Shown here: positions 22,004-34,142 of the stretch, piece after piece | Position numbering within the stretch: the first letter of the stretch is position 1 | Layout of the letters: each line of letters opens with the position of its first letter | Notes under the pieces: model-generated | The model's database searches: none | Told to the model about the DNA's origin: nothing | The model's input: the letters and a program-made list of their open reading frames with translations, nothing else | Translations under genes and position numbers: made by a program | Source of the DNA: Cavia porcellus | Lineage: Eukaryota > Chordata > Mammalia > Rodentia > Caviidae | Length of the DNA: 64,000 nucleotides | NCBI RefSeq assembly: GCF_034190915.1 | Contig: NW_026947500.1 | Span: 21,884,501 to 21,948,500, forward strand | Direction: 5' to 3'

Positions 22004-23760
22004 CTTTTCATTCTTTCTAGTTCATTTTCAACACTGTTTCTGTATGTTCCTTCTAAAGCATTAATCTGATTATATCACTTTTGTGAAACTTCAGTAGCTT
22101 CCCATTGTTCTTAGAATAATGTACAGAGTCCATACTCTTATCTTCAACACTCTTTCAAATTCATCTGCTTGCCTAAGAAGGATGTAAACCTGGTCAGGTT
22201 TACATCTACATCCTGAAGTGCTCCTTTCCCCCAGTATTTGTGATGTGTTGTTTTCTTGTAAGAAGCAAGGAATTTTATTATAACCTGTTATCCATTAGTA
22301 GACTACATCTGCAAATACCCAAAAGATAAATTACACATATTGCAAAAGGATGAGAGAAGATGTAATTGTTGGTAGGTTATTTTCAGAAATCTCTGTGTAG
22401 AAGATATGCTTGATATTATTTTAATTTTTGTATTACAGACTAGAGAGAATCTATCTAATCTGACTCAAGTAATAGAAATGGTTAGTTGTTACCACTTTCT
22501 GTCATTTCTCACTAGAAGATATCATAAGAGTTAGTGTCTTCTCCCCTTGAAGCAGTTGAGTAGACAGGCCAGCAGAAGTAGACTGAAGAATGTTGACATG
22601 TGTCTACCCCTAAGAGAGTAGAATTCCTCAAGGGTCTTGAAGAATGGTAGAAGAGGGTAGGGAGGAGGAAGGTCTGTCACTGGTAGAGGGAGAAAAATGA
22701 AGAGATCAGAAAAATACCAGCAGAGCAATCCTTTGGCTCTTATCTGTAGATGTCCTAAATGTTTGTCTTCATTATTACAAAGCAAAATTGTGGATCTTGC
22801 CTAGAGAAAGGAGTCATCCTGATTTTGACATGGTTCTGAAATGATTGCCTGTTTGCTGTTAGTTTACACTTCACCTATCAACAGGCCCTTTTGCCTCAGA
22901 TCCAGTACATGCAGTTTCTTCTCCCCAGAACTCTCCACCACTGTTCACCTGATAAACTCCCATAGGTGGTGCAGATCTGTTTCAGGTCTCCTCTGGAAAC
23001 CTTCCCACGTTTGGGTTACAAGATCTGCCTAAGTCCCCATAGTGTACTACCTAACATTTGTCACTCTCCAGTTTGTATGTTAAGCTCAGTGAATATATGT
23101 TACTCTTTGAAATGGAAAGGATTTTTTAGAGATTTTGTTGTTTTGTTTTTAAAGAAGATTGAATAAAGTCATGAGACATTTCTCCACTCCCAAAACCACG
23201 AAAGTCATGAGTTACTTTTGAGCCTCAGTACAGTTTTGGAATATTCTAGACATAACACACTGTGTTCTGTGGATAAAAGCTAGCCTGTCCCAACCCTGTT
23301 GTGAATATTTTGAAAGTGAATACCAGTATTTGTGGTTGATGTTCTTTATTTTGGTGTGTACTCCAGTTGTAAAGCTAGCCCAGTCTTGTCCTAATGCATA
23401 ACCTGTGCTTTATTGGCTAATTTAAGACACCCTACCTGAATTTTCTTTGCTTTCTATCTTCACATCCAGATTTCTATGCTTGCAATATTACACTCTGAAA
23501 GATATATGTAATTTCCTAACTTTACGCTTTGCTAAAGCTTTATTGGAAAGTCCAACTGAATAACCCTTGCATAAGAAAAAAAAAATAATGCCTAACAAAA
23601 ATCTATAGGTTTGATGGTGGAACCAAAGGAGCAATTCAAAAAATTATATTTGTTTTTAATCTTGTTTTTTTTCACTGATTTTATGAATGATCCATTATCC
23701 AAAAGATATCACGTTTATTGAGTGTTTCCTTGCTGTACAAATTTGTAATTTGATGTCCCA
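22004..23760. other. Unassigned stretch
   Basis: Includes an 84-codon minus-strand frame (22531-22785) with hydrophobic stretches but no recognisable family. The block 22010-22200 has words (cttcagtagcttcccattgt) seen in ancient mammalian repeats. No gene supported. Confidence 0.3.
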
Positions 23761-23764
23761 TTTA

Positions 23765-23858
23765 GATTTGGCTGCCTCCAAAACCTCCTTTCCCACCCAT
23801 GACCACATGAAACTTTGGAGGGTACATTCAAACACAAATATAACACCCATAATGTATT
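23765..23858 (+). mobile_element. 3' remnant of MaLR/LTR-like repeat
   Basis: tgaccacatgaaactttgga followed by gggtacattcaaacacaaat and ataacacc parallels the end of the related element at about 27815-27865. Confidence 0.45.
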
Positions 23859-24205
23859 CTTGACATCCATGTTAAAGATTGACCATATATGGGTGGATTA
23901 TTTCTGTGCTGTCTGTTCTGTTACATTTATTTATATGATTATGTCTGTGCTAGCACCACCTGTTTTGATTACCTTAGTTTTATAGTATGTTTTTAAATCA
24001 GATAGCATTAGACCTTTAACTTTGTTCTTTTTGGCTAAGATTGCCTTGATTGTTTGGGGGCCTTTTGTGGTTATGTGTGAATTTTAGAATTATGTTTTTC
24101 TATATCTTTGAAAAATGTCAGTGTAATTTTGATAGGGGATTATATGAGCTTGTAGATTTCTTTGTGTGGTACTAATATTTTGGGTTTTTTATTAAGCCAT
24201 AATTT

Positions 24206-24356
24206 TTTTTTGTTTTTTGAGACAGGTTCTCGCTATGCAGTTCAGGCTGCCTTTGAGCTCATTTTATAGCCCAGGCTAGTCTCGAACTTGCAGCGGTTCC
24301 TCCTGCCTCAGCCTCCCAAGTGCTGGGATTACAGGTGTGAGCCACCATGCCTGGCT
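24206..24356 (-). mobile_element. B1-type SINE in old L1
   Basis: Antisense B1 with the duplicated block (cagttcaggctgcctttgag, tagcccaggctagtctcgaa), ending gtgagccaccatgcctggc. Short target repeats cataattt lie at 24198-24205 and 24357-24364. Confidence 0.92.
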
Positions 24357-25044
24357 CATAATTTACTTTTAAAATTTTAATTTTATTGGTACATTTTTGA
24401 TGTCCATAATAATAATGTTCATCATAGGAAATTTGTACCTGTACATGATATACCTTGCTGCTGCTGTTATCCCCATTCCCCTCCCCTCCTTTCAACCTTT
24501 CTTCCTCCTTGTATTGACATTTTAGCGATATTTTTTAAATTCATGAATACAGAGTATCTTCTTTGTGTTTTAAATTTCTGTCATCAATATTTTATATTTT
24601 TTGGTGTAGCAATTTTTTTATGTCTTTGGTTAAGTGTAAAATATCTTGGTAGCTATTGTATATAAGATTTTTAAAAATTCTTTTTTAATAGATTATTAGC
24701 TTATACTACAGATTTTTCCATGTTGATTTTGAATCCTGCAACTTTACTGAATTCATTTATCCATTTTACCAGTTTTTTGGTGGCTAGAATTTTTGTATAA
24801 AACTATATCATCTGTAAACAAAGACATTCTGTCCTTTTGATTTGTATGCCTTTATTTGCATATTGCTCCTGTCAAGACTCCCAGTAATGTATTGAACAGA
24901 AGTGGCCATAGTGGACATGGTTGTCTTGTTCCTGTTCTTAGAAGAATAGCTTTTAACTTAGTATGATGTTAGCTATGGCCTTATTGTATGTGGTCTTTAT
25001 TGTGCTGAAGTACATTTATTCCATTGAGAGTTCTGAATGTGAAA

Positions 25045-25186
25045 CATTGAATTTTGTTAAATTACTTTTCTTACATCCATTGAGATTGTTATAGGATTTT
25101 TGTATTTCATTTAAACACTGAATTTTGTTAAATTACTTTTCTTACATCCATTGAGATTGTCATAGGATTTTTGTATTTCATTTAAA
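25045..25186. repeat. 71-bp tandem duplication inside old L1
   Basis: 25045-25115 and 25116-25186 are near-identical (about two differences). Single-unit L1 sequence flanks them, so the duplication arose after insertion. Confidence 0.9.
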
Positions 25187-26564
25187 TGTGTGGCTCACAT
25201 TTATGAATTTGCCTATATTGAGTCATCTTTTCATAATAGGGATAAATACTACTTTCCTATGCTATTTGACCCTTTTCATGGGTATTAAATTCCTTTTGCC
25301 AGTATTTTTTTGAAGATTTTTGCATCTAAGTTCGGCCTGGATTTTGGCCTGTAGTTTTCTTAAAGTGTTCTTGTCTAGTGTTCTTATTAGGACAATGTTC
25401 GCCTTTCTAGAATCATTTTGGAAATACTCTCACATTTTTAATTTCGAGGAGGATTGGTATTAATTTCTTTTTAAATATTTGTTAAAGTTCTCCAGTAAAG
25501 CCTTCTGATCCTGGGTGTTTCTTTTTTGCAGAGCCTTTGATAAGTTTTTCAGTATCCTTAAATTTGTTATTGATCTGTGGAGGTTTTCTCTTTTTTGTGA
25601 TTCAGACTTATAGCTTGTATGATTTTTAGGAACTTATCCTTTTCTTCTAGATTATCCAATTGGTTAGTGTATTAATTGGTCATAGTAGTTTCTTATGATC
25701 CTTTTTTAATTCTGTAGCATCAGTTGTAATAGTCCCTCTTCTATAATTTTGAGTATTTTTTTTAAAGTCTAGGTAAAGATTTGCCAGTTGTTTTTTAAAC
25801 AGTGCAAGTTGCTAATGTTTTCTAGTCTCCTAACTTCTGTTTTATTTTCACTCTAATCATTATTATTTTCTTCCTCCCACCAACTTTGGGGTCTGTATGT
25901 TCTTTTTTTTTTTTTTTTCTGGTTCCTTGAGATTTTCTTAGGTTTCTTAGTTTTTTTCATTTTTCTTAATGTAGGCATTTATCACTATAAATTTCAGTCT
26001 TAGAACTGTTTGCTACATCCCATGTATTTTGGTGGATTGTATTTTTAGTTTTGTTTTTCAAAAGCTATTTTATTTTCTTTTTGAATTATTCTTTGTCCTG
26101 TTGGTTGTACAAGCATGTATTGGTTAATTTCTACATATTTCTGAATTTTCCAATTTCCACCTGGTAATGATTCTAGTTTCATACCACGTGGTCAGAAGAG
26201 ACATGTGATGTGATTTCAACTTAATTATTAAGACATGTTCCATGATATAACCTATGATCTATCCCAGAGGTTGTGCCATTTGCTACTATTTTGCTGGAAT
26301 ACTCTGTATATGTCTGTTAGGTTCCATTTAGTTTATAGTGTTGTACAAGTTAGCTGTTTTCTCACTGATTTTCTGTCTTAATGAATTATCTAGTGTTGAA
26401 AGTAGAATACTAAAGTCTCCAAACGTATCACTATCTGTTCCGTCAGTTGTATAAATGTTTGTTTTATGTATTTAGAAGTTCCAGTGTTGGTGCGTATGTG
26501 CTCATGCACTTAGGCTCGCTCACTCCCTCTCCCTCTCCCTGCCGCCCTCCTTCCCCCCACTCTC

Positions 26565-26911
26565 ACCACAGCTGTCCTCAGTGACATGGATGCCCTGAGC
26601 TCCTCTGACAATAAGCACAGCTGAGTATGTGCCAGGAGGCCAGTGTGATGCGTTCATCCTGGAGATTAAGCAGCACATGTCTACTTCTCTGGAGCCAGGA
26701 AGCAATTGCTTGATGTAAGGATCAGAGCTTCTCCAGGAGAACCAACGGCTCAAACAGCAACTCATAGGAGAACCCACAATGCCTCAATGCCTCTCTTCTC
26801 CTTCTCCACATCTCTATTTATGCTGATAGCTTTCCTCAAGTGGAACATCTATGCTCAGCACCATGATGATTTAATCCAGCTGACATTAAATTGACCACGA
26901 ATTCTCTTAAC
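26565..26911. mobile_element. Partial second copy of the 10.2-kb LTR
   Basis: From acagctgtcctcagtgacat to cttaaca it parallels the 3' half of the solo LTR at 10196-10987 (for example aggagaacccacaatgcctc). It is shorter at the 5' side, where CT-rich low-complexity sequence abuts it. Confidence 0.75.
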
Positions 26912-26919
26912 ACCTACTT

Positions 26920-28510
26920 TCTTGACCTACAGGCTTTCTGCTGAGAACAATGTGGGGCTTTTAGGGGGTTCCTTTTTATCTGATGAGTCAGTTTTCATGT
27001 GCTACTTTTACAATTCTTTGTTTTCAACTTTTGAGAATTTAATTACAATGTGTTTTTTGAGGATCTTGTAATGTTTAGCCTTTTTTGGTTAGTTTGGGCT
27101 TCATGAATTGGGCTATATATTTCCCTCATATTTAGAAAGTAATGTGCCATTATTTCTTTAAACAAACATTTTTGCCTATTCTCATGTTCCTATTTATGAT
27201 TTTCACAGTGTGTACATTGGGTTGGTTGATATCCTGTGAATACCATAGGTTTTCAGCACTTTTTTTTTACTCCCTTTACATTTTTCTCTTAACAGTATAA
27301 TTCATGTTCACTGATTCTTTGTTCAATTGAGTTGGTTGTTGAACTTTTCAATTTAGACCTTGTATCCTTCAGCTCCAGAATTTCTTTTTGGTCCTTTTTT
27401 TATAGCTTAGTCTTTTTTTTAAATAGCTTGTTCTTTTTATTGAACTTCTCATTTTGTTCATTTCTGTTTTCCTGATTTCTTTTAGTTGACTGTTGTGTTG
27501 GTTACTTTTCTCTTATAGTTGGGACAAAATACCTGACACTCAGATTGAAAAGAGGAAGGGTTTGGTAAGCTCACTGTTTGTGGAGGTTTCAGTCCATAAT
27601 AAGCTGACTCCAAAGCAGGGTGGCATGGTACAGAGGCAACATTTCAAGATGGCAGAAGACAGCAAAAGCAACAGTAGCAAAAAGGGAAAAGTGTGAAAGA
27701 AGACTCTTTCCCTTACATTGTATGTAGGTCACACCCACTTGGGTGTAGCACTCACGCTCATAAACTGAACATTGGACCATGAATCAGTCACAAACAATAG
27801 AGGCCTGCCCCCAGGACCACATGAGGCTTTGTGGGAACATCCAGACACGAACTGTAACAACCCTTTGTGTTCTCTTATAGTTCACTGAGCTTGAGATGGT
27901 TATTTGGAATTATCAGGAATTCTTTAGATCTTCATTTCATTTGAGTCAATCATTGGAGTTTTTTTTGTTCCTGGTAGTATCATGTTTCTTTGATTCATGC
28001 TATGAATGCACTTGCTTCATTTCTCTCACTTTTGGGGGCATGTTAAGATTGTGTGCCTTCTCTAATTGTGCAAAACCATTCTTAGTGCTGAGAGACTCCT
28101 GAAGAAGTGCTCAAAATTGTTGAAGGTTTTGTGAATTCTCCCAGTCCAGCAGGGTCAAACCATGAGATTTGTGCTTGCTGTTGCCATCTGTGTGCTGCCT
28201 GTTGGGGCTCATGTGTACTATCTGCAGGGTATGTGGAGCACTGGTCGCAGATGAGAGTACATTGACTGGTGGAGTATGTCTTCTGTGGGGTACATGGGGA
28301 GATCTCTTGTCAGAACCGGTAAGTTAATTAGCAGGACCCATGGCCAGCTGTTGTGATCTGTGTGCCAGTTGTAAACCCCCATCCATCGTCTCTAGTCCTA
28401 GCTGCCCCTAAATGATTCAGCCATGCCAAAACCTTTAGTGTTTTGAGTGAGGCAAGACAGTAGTTCGCCATCTGGACAGAATTCTGCAAGGTTAGGGAAA
28501 GCTGGGCTCA
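26920..28510 (-). mobile_element. Old L1, 5' part (ORF1/5'UTR), antisense
   Basis: Antisense words typical of older L1 5' regions: cttcagctccagaatttctt, gttctttttattgaacttct, and tggtagtatcatgtttcttt. It probably belongs to the same element as 23880-26555. A GC-richer block at 28140-28500 would be 5'UTR. Interrupted at 27490-27865. Confidence 0.6.
27490..27865 (+). mobile_element. MaLR/LTR-like relic
   Basis: gttgggacaaaatacctgac, gtttgtggaggtttcagtcc, then gaccacatgaggctttgtgg and cgaactgtaacaa. Related to 9530-9965 and 40145-40570. Confidence 0.5.
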
Positions 28511-28779
28511 TGTCTTTTTTTTTTTTTTTTTTTAATAATACCTGTGTTATTTCTTCATAATTATTGGTGGTCACCATGATGTCAGAAAGACCTTGTTATA
28601 AATTAACCTGATCTTTGGTAATATTTGTCTTGAGTAGGATCATGAACCTTGAGTCTGGTTAATGCACTGCATTACCATTAATTATTTAATTTCACTCTCA
28701 TGCCTGTGAGTTTGATACTCTTATGTTGTAATAATGTGATATATTCCCAAGTTGATTATAATGACCCAATTTTCTATGA
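28511..28779. other. Unassigned, with T run
   Basis: T run at 28517-28534; the rest is unassigned AT-rich sequence. Confidence 0.3.
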
Positions 28780-29019
28780 CTAGATTCTTAAATTCACATA
28801 ACAGGAAATTCATATTTTAATATGTAAAATTCAATGACATTTGATATATTTACATGGTTGTGTAACCATCATCACTAATTTCAGAACATTTTCCTTATCT
28901 CTCAAAGAGACCCTGTACCCACTGAGCAGTCATTGCCTCGCATTGTGCCCTGCCTTGATGATCACTAATCTGGTTCTGTTTCTGGAGTTTAAGCACTAGC
29001 TTCTTTTCCAGTGTTTGCA
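28780..29019 (-). mobile_element. Old L1 3'UTR fragment, host of the full-length L1
   Basis: Antisense 3'UTR-type sequence (catggttgtgtaaccatcat). The same old L1 appears to continue after the young element at 38950 (caacaatgtatgaagattcc), so the young L1 inserted into it. Confidence 0.6.
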
Positions 29020-29035
29020 CCATTTTACATTCTTA

Positions 29036-30201
29036 AATTTTATTTAAAAGGAAAAAGAGAAAAAACAAAACAAAACAAAGTGGTGTAAGGGTACAAGTAA
29101 TACAGAACTACAAAAAAAAAAAGTAAGAAATCACCAGTTAATAGATTACACATTATTATGTTAGAGATAGTTGCTCAAGTCACAGTATCAAAGCATACAA
29201 AGTGGACACTCAAGCAGTGAGACTGCAAACAGTTGTGCTCAGTGATCCAACCAAAAACATTAATATGGTCATCTATTTAACACCCCTATACACACTTGCT
29301 GTTGTATCCTTTAGAGCACTTTTTTCCCCTCTCCTTTTTACAACAAAATTTACACATTCTGGGTTTTATTACTCCTTAGTTCTTACTACTTTTTTTTTTT
29401 TGGAAGAGAATAAAGTCAAATATGGCAAAACAAAGCTGTCAGTCAAAACCAAGGATAGACATAGCACATGATGTAAAAACAGAGTACAAGGTTATCAACA
29501 ATGGTTACCATAATGCCTCTTGCTTCCTTAAAAAGAATTGTCTAGCTCATTAGGTATTATAAAGTTGAACTAAGCAGTAGAGAATAAGACCAATAAAACC
29601 TAAACATTGTAAACATTACAGGACTTCCAAAGGAGATAATAGTCAAACCAGAATGGGCTTCTTAGTGAATCTTACTACCTTCAAAGTAGTTGCCTATACC
29701 CTCAAACTTGATACTATCATACAGAACGGAACAGAGTCTAATCAGTCAAAACAAGATAGTGGGAGTATTCCAGGACTTCAAATCAAGTTAATAGGAAATC
29801 AAAAAAGTTACTACAATATATCCTGCTAATTTTTTTAAATTTTCCCCTTAATTAAAAAATCATAAAAAATAACTAATTTTTTAATGAATAAGGGAGAGAT
29901 TGAGATAAAAGAGGACATAACAACATAACAATACAGGTCAAAGCATGACTGTTTCAGCAACCTAGTGCTTCACCACCAAATAACCTGACTTAATAGTAGT
30001 TACCATAGTGTCTGTCTTTTTCCTTGAAATATTTGAATATAACTTCATTTACTATAGCTTTAAATATTTCCATATCAGAAATAGTGTAAGGGTACACCAG
30101 AATAAAGCCATTCCAATTAATAAGTGAAAACTTTACAAGGCTTCAAGGCCCATAATGGGGAATCATGATTACCACATACTTTTACATATTTGAATCATTA
30201 C
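29036..30201 (-). other. L1 3'UTR
   Basis: About 1.17 kb after the ORF2 stop. From 29036 to about 30090 it aligns by eye with the 3' parts of the two ORF1-only elements (34332 to about 35330 and 59329 to about 60350). An example is caagtcacagtatcaaagca against caagtcacaaaattaaagct. Confidence 0.85.
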
Positions 30202-33200
30202 TTACATTAGGGAAACTATTTGGTATTCACAAATGCGACATTGGTTTATTTCACGTATGAGTATGCTCTCAAGCTGCATCCATTTATTGATAAATATCTC
30301 AATGTGATCCTTCTTTATAGCTGAGAAATACTCCATTGTATAGAAATACCACAACTTTTTTATCCATTCCTCAGTTGATGAACACTTGGGTTGTTTCCAA
30401 GATCTGGCGATTACAAATTGTACTGCTATAAATATAGGTGCACATATGTCCCTGTGGTATGATGCTTTCAGTTCTTCTGGGAATATGCCTAGAAGTGGAA
30501 TAGCTGGAACAAATGGGACTTCCAATCCCAGCTTTTTGAGAAATCTCCAGACTGACCTCCACAAAGGTTGTACCAGTCTACACTCCCACCAACAGTGCAG
30601 GAGAGTTCCTTTTTCCCCACAGCCTCTCCAGCATTTGTTGTTGTTGGTTTTCTTTTGATTCTGGCCATTCTTTCAGGAGTGAGATGGAATCTCAGTGTGG
30701 TTTTAATTTGCATTTCTCTAATGACCAATGATGATGAACATTTTTAATGTATTTATTTGCTATTTGTATTTCTTCATCTAAGAAGTGTGTATGCATCTCA
30801 GATGCCCATTTTTGGATTGGATCTTTGAATTTTGGGGGTCTGAGTTTTTTTAATTCTTTATATGTTTTAGACGAAAGTCCCTTGTCTGAGGGGAAGTTCA
30901 CTAAGATCTTTTCCCAGTTTGTGGGTTTTCTTTTCACTATGCTGGAGATTTCTTTTGACATGCAGAAAGTTTTTAATAAGAGGTGGTCCCAGTTATTGAT
31001 TCTGGGAAGTATTTCCCGTGTGGTTTGAGTCCTGTTCATGAATTCTCTACCTACCCCTATGTCTTCAAGGTTTTTACCCAATTTGTCTTCCAATAGATAT
31101 AGTGTTTCTGCTTTAATATTCAGATCTCTGATCCATTTAGATTTTAATTTAGTACATGGTAATAGGTTTGGGTCTAGCTTTAGTTTTCGGCAAATGGAGA
31201 GCCAGTTTTTCCAGCACCATTTATTAAAGAGACTGTCGTTCTTCCAGTGAACCTGCTTGGCTCCTTTATCAAAGATAAGGTGGTTGAGTGTGTTTGTAGT
31301 TGTGGTTGTATCTTCTAATGTATTCCATTGATCTTCGGCTCTGTTTTGATTCCAGTACCATGTTGATTTTACTACTGTTGCTTTGTAGTATAACTTCAAG
31401 TCAGGGATTGTGATGCCTCGTGCCTTGCCTTTGCTGCTTAGAATTGCCTTTGCTATTCTAGGTCTCTTCTGGTTCCAGATGAATTTTAGGAGTGATTTCT
31501 CTAGATTTATAAGGTATGTTGATAGTATTTTTATTGGGATTGCATTGAATCTGTATAACGGTTTTGGCAGAATGTCCATCTTCACAATGTTTGTTCTTCC
31601 TGTCCATGAGCAAGGAATGTCTTTCCATTTTCTGAGATCATCTTCAATTTCTTTTTTCAGTGTATTATAATTTTCCCTGTATAGGTCTTTCACTTCTTTC
31701 ATGAGAGTAATTCCTAAATATTTCATTCTTTTGCTTGCTAGTATTAAGAGTGTGGTTTCTCTTTCTCTTTCCATCTCTGTGATTTTGTTGTTAGTGTATA
31801 GGAATGCTATTGACTTCTGGGTATTGATTTTGTATCCAGCTACATTACTGAATTTATTTATTATATCTAAGAGTCTTTCGATGGAGTTTAGGGGGTCTTC
31901 TATGTAGAGTATCATGTCATCTGCAAACAATGATAATTTAACTTCTTTTCCTATCTTTACCCCTTTTATTTCTCTCTCTTGTCTAATTGCTCTGGCTAGT
32001 ACTTCCAGTACTATATTAAATAGGAGTGGTGATAAAGGACATCCTTGTCTTGTGCCTGATTTTAACATAAAGCCTCAATTTTTGGCCATTTAGTATGATG
32101 CTGGCTGTTGGTTTGTCATAAATGGCCTTTATTATATTGAGGTAAAGACCATCTATTCTAATTTTCTGTAAAGTTCTTATCATGAATGAATGTTGGACCT
32201 TATCGAAGGCTTTTTCTGCATCTATAGAAATGATCATATGATTCTTACTTTTGGCTCTATTGATTTGGTGGATTACATTTATTGATTTACGTATGTTGAA
32301 CCATCATCCTTGCATTCCTGGGATGAATCCCACTTGGTCATGGTGTATAATCTTCTTGATGATTTGCTGCATCCTATTTGCCAAAATTTTATTGAGGATT
32401 TTTGCATCTGTGTTCATTAGGAAGATCGGTCTATAGTTCTCTTTTTTAGTTGGGTCTTTCTCAGGTTTTGGTACTAGAGTAATATTTGCTTCCAGGAATG
32501 ACTTAGGAAGGATTGCTTCCCTTTCAATTTCATTGAATAGTTTAAGGAGTGTCGGCATTAGGTCTTCTTTGTATTTCTTGTAGAATTCTGCAGTGAATCT
32601 ATCTGGGCCTGGGCTCTTCTTTGTAGGTAAGGACTTAATTACATTTTCAATTTCATTAATAGAGATTGGGTTATTCAGCAGTTTTACATCCTCTTGATCT
32701 AGCTTTGGTACTCCATGTGTTTCTAAGAATCTGTCTATTTCTTCTGTGTTATCAAACCTTTGAGAGTAGAGGTTTTCGAAATAGGTGTTGATGATCTTCT
32801 GTATTTCTGTAGAGTCTGTAGTGATTTCACCTTTTTCATTTTTTATTGCATGAATTTGAGCTTTTTCTTCCCTTTTAAAAATAAGGTTGGCTAGGGGCTT
32901 ATCGATTTTATTTATTCTTTGAAAGAACCAACTCTTTTTTTTTTTTTTTTTTTGTCTTTTTCCTTTTTATCAGTACCGGGGATTGAACTCACGACTGCCT
33001 GCTTGCAAGGCAGGCGCTAATGCTGCTGAGCTAAACCTCCAGCCCCAGAACCAACTCTTTGATTCATTGATTCTTTGGATTGTTTTCTTAGTCTCTATTG
33101 CATTGATTTCTGCTCTGATTTTTATAATTTCCTCTCTTCTTTTGGCTTTGGGCTTGACTTGCTCTTCTTTTTCTAGCTGTTTGAGGTGTAGCATCAGGTT

Positions 33201-34142
33201 ATTTATTTGTGTTCGTTCTGTTTTCCTGATGTGGGAACTCAGTGCAATAAATTTTCTTCTGAGGACGGCTTTCATTGCATCCCATAGATTCTGGTAAGTT
33301 GTATCTGCATTTTCATGTTCTTGTAGGTATTGTTTAATTTCTTCTTTAATTTCTTCGGTGATCCACCAATTACCCAAGAATGTGTTATTCAGTTTCCATG
33401 TGTTTGTGGGATTTTGCAGTATCTTTTATCATTAATTTCTAATTTCAGAGCGCTATGATCCGATAACATGCAAGGGATGATTTCAACTCTTTTGCACTTG
33501 TTTAAATATGTTCTGTGATCTAATATATGGTCTGTTTTAGAGAATGACCCATGTACTGCTGAGAAGAATGTGTATTCTGATGTTGTTGGGTGGAACACTC
33601 TGTATATGTCTATCAAGTCCATTTGTTCGCAGATGTGATTCAGTTCTGTTATTTCTTTGCTCATTTTCTGTCTGCTTGATCTGTCCCTTGGTGTCAATGG
33701 CGTATTAAGGTCTCCTGTTACAATTGTGTTACTGATAATTTGAGTTTTCATTTCTGTTAATAGTTGTTTTATATAACTGGGAGCTCTGGAATTTGGTGCA
33801 TATATATTTAAGATAGTTATCTCTTCCTCTTGGAGTTTTTCCCTACTGAGTATGTAGTGACCTTCTTCGTCCTTTATGGTCTTTGTTGGCTTAAAGTTCA
33901 TGTTGTCTGCAAACTGGCTACTCCTGCTTTTTTTTTTGGATTCCTGCTGCATGAAGTATTGTTTTCCATCCTTTGACTTTCAGTCTGTGAGCATCCTTCT
34001 GGATTAGATGGGTTTCCTATAAACAGCATATGGTTGGATTTTGTTTCTTGATCCATTCTGCTAGTCTGTTTCTTTTGATTGGTGCATTGAGACTATTTAC
34101 ATTAATGGTTATAACTGTTATATGCTGGTTTATTGTTGACAT
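30202..34142 (-). pseudogene. L1 ORF2 (endonuclease-reverse transcriptase), broken
   Basis: ORF2p nicks target DNA and primes reverse transcription on it. The N-terminus begins at about 34142 with the typical NVNSLNAPIK motif, but an in-frame stop falls just before the ETHL motif (near 34011). The endonuclease continues at 33389-33952 with NIYAP, GDLNTPL and the catalytic SDHS motif. Reverse transcriptase blocks follow: a [14 protein letters not shown] stretch at 32304-32558, [14 protein letters not shown] at 32016-32237, then [12 protein letters not shown] and the catalytic FADD in the 458-codon piece at 30692-32068. The C-terminus ([13 protein letters not shown]) is in a further frame at 30202-30564. 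An ID SINE interrupts the linker between endonuclease and reverse transcriptase. Several frame changes and at least one stop make it a pseudogene. Confidence 0.95.
32938..33046 (-). mobile_element. ID SINE inserted in L1 ORF2
   Basis: Antisense: T tail, tgtctttttcctttttatca, gtaccggggattgaactcac, gcctgcttgcaaggcaggcg, then gctgagctaaacctccagcc. Perfect 14-bp target duplication agaaccaactcttt at 32924-32937 and 33047-33060. It is younger than the L1. Confidence 0.97.

Larger units (their letters stand above)
23880..26555 (-). mobile_element. Old L1, ORF2 part, antisense
   Basis: Long antisense ORF2 remnant. Recognisable words include tgaatcctgcaactttactg, aagtggccatagtggacatg, tttgttaaagttctccagta and cataccacgtggtcagaaga. 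No frame is intact. It is interrupted by a B1 (24206-24356) and contains a 71-bp tandem duplication. The right part ends in CT-rich low-complexity sequence (26515-26562). Confidence 0.75.

Noticed and set aside
30692..32068. 458-codon open frame as a functional reverse transcriptase gene
   Set aside because: It is only the central and C-terminal part of L1 ORF2. Upstream and downstream parts lie in other frames with stops and a SINE insertion.
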